Shown here: in pieces, positions 47,131-47,636 of the stretch
How positions within the stretch are numbered: position 1 is the stretch's first letter
How the letters are laid out: every line of letters starts with the position of its first letter
IMG/VR virus record: IMGVR_UViG_3300009529_003162
Coordinates: 1 to 47,636 of that record
Length of the DNA: 47,636 nt
Strand: one strand, 5' to 3'
Origin: a virus
The notes under the pieces: model-generated
Told to the model about the DNA's origin: nothing
The model's input: the letters and a program-made list of their open reading frames with translations, nothing else
The model's database searches: none
Program-made: the position numbers and the translations under genes

Positions 47131-47636
47131 AATTGTTAGTGAAGTTCGACAGGCTATTAGTGACGTAAAGCGATTGGCAGCGGCGTCCAAAGATTCTGCC
47201 AAAAAGTCAGAGAAAGCTTGGAAAGTATCTCAAAAGAGACTGGAAGAGTTTGGCAGAACAGCGCAACTGGTCGGTCGCAATATGCGTCGATATATTACTC
47301 TACCTATTCTCGCAGCAACAGCGGCTGCCAGTAAGTTTGCAATAGACTTTGAATATTCTTTTGCTGAGGTCAGAACTCTCCTTAATAAAACTACTGACGA
47401 TGTAGGCCACCTAAGAGACGGTCTAATAAACCTGTCAGAACGCATACCTAAGTCGCTGATTGACTTAACTGAGGGTATGTATCAAGTTCGTTCCGCCGGA
47501 GTTGCAGCTGCTGATCTTCTTACAGTGTTAGAAGTGTCTGGCGTCGCAGCAGTAGCCGGATTAGCTCCAACTGAAGTGGCAGTTCGAGCTATTACTAAAG
47601 CTCTTAATACCTATGGTGTGGAAGCGTCAAAAGCTA
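47102..47636 (+). CDS. tape measure protein, 3' end cut by window
   Basis: First 178 codons from GTG 47102, overlapping the chaperone gene by 29 nt. Reads MAKTATISLEIVSEVRQAISDVKRLAAAS, then coil (KSEKAWKVSQKRLEEFGRTAQLVGRNMRRYITLPIL) and SKFAIDFEYSFAEVRTLLNK, DLTEGMYQVRSAGVAAADLLTVLEVSGVAAVAG. These N-terminal helices, the conserved FE..F..V and Ala/Gly-rich helices are typical of phage tail tape measures, which set tail length and enter the host membrane. No stop appears before the window ends. Confidence 0.85.
   Translation, partial: MAKTATISLEIVSEVRQAISDVKRLAAASKDSAKKSEKAWKVSQKRLEEFGRTAQLVGRNMRRYITLPILAATAAASKFAIDFEYSFAEVRTLLNKTTDDVGHLRDGLINLSERIPKSLIDLTEGMYQVRSAGVAAADLLTVLEVSGVAAVAGLAPTEVAVRAITKALNTYGVEASKA

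Noticed and set aside
1-47636. CRISPR array, insertion sequence or integrase
   Set aside because: No regularly spaced repeat-spacer structure, transposase or integrase motif was found; the tandem repeats are inside genes or are simple-sequence DNA.
1-47636. Minus-strand genes
   Set aside because: All minus-strand ORFs lie opposite convincing + strand genes, lack ribosome binding sites and show no domain motifs.

Overview
The window is a piece of a tailed double-stranded DNA phage (or prophage) genome, class Caudoviricetes. Every convincing gene lies on the + strand, genes are tightly packed, and many pairs overlap by 1-4 nt (ATGA, GTGA, TAATG). The structural set has a Mu-like head order: portal, gpF-like minor head protein, protease, scaffold, cement protein, major capsid protein, then gp36-like, gpG-like and gp37-like neck and tail-completion proteins. 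These are followed by one tail tube gene, a frameshifting tail assembly chaperone pair and a tape measure protein that runs off the window. No sheath gene is seen, so a long non-contractile tail (siphovirus) is the best guess. No terminase, integrase, polymerase or tRNA gene was recognised. The host is unknown; a lipoprotein and heptosyltransferase-like enzymes suggest a diderm (Gram-negative) host, as inference only.

Layout. 1-1009: AT-rich non-coding DNA with iteron-like direct repeats, inverted repeats and a tandem repeat, possibly a replication origin. 1010-8221: small early/middle genes (lipoprotein, zinc-ribbon and repeat proteins, several small membrane or basic peptides, a HicB-like protein, a winged helix protein), an MT-A70 methyltransferase, a DEDDh exonuclease and queC; two highly structured intergenic stretches (about 1475-1638 and 2184-2442) look like non-coding RNAs. 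A strong intrinsic terminator at 8293-8334 closes this part. 8344-18447: head module, interrupted by queE and a NYN-domain protein. 18572-24308: putative adhesins (LamG domains and leucine-rich repeats). 24354-25553: small membrane proteins of a likely lysis cassette.

25550-37307: a roughly 12-kb island for making and transferring unusual sugars: four GT-A (family 2-like) glycosyltransferases plus a fifth divergent one, a methyltransferase, a fucosyltransferase-like enzyme, an RmlC-like epimerase, a B12-binding radical SAM enzyme, an SDR, paired thiamine-diphosphate E1 alpha/beta-like subunits and an NAD-dependent epimerase, with a NUMOD3 homing endonuclease inside it. 37282-42301: endolysin, spanin-like membrane protein, virion proteins and neck/tail completion proteins. 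42317-45436: three GT9-like proteins. 45608-47636: tail tube, chaperone with a T TTT TTC slippery site, tape measure.

How it may fit together: QueE and QueC would turn the host's QueD product into preQ0 for DNA or tRNA modification. The sugar island would decorate the virion or the host envelope. The LamG/LRR proteins would bind carbohydrates on the host. The most notable items are the sugar island with its E1 pair, the cloverleaf-like RNA at 2184-2442, the in-frame TGA between the LamG and LRR genes, and several long intergenic stems placed just before key genes.
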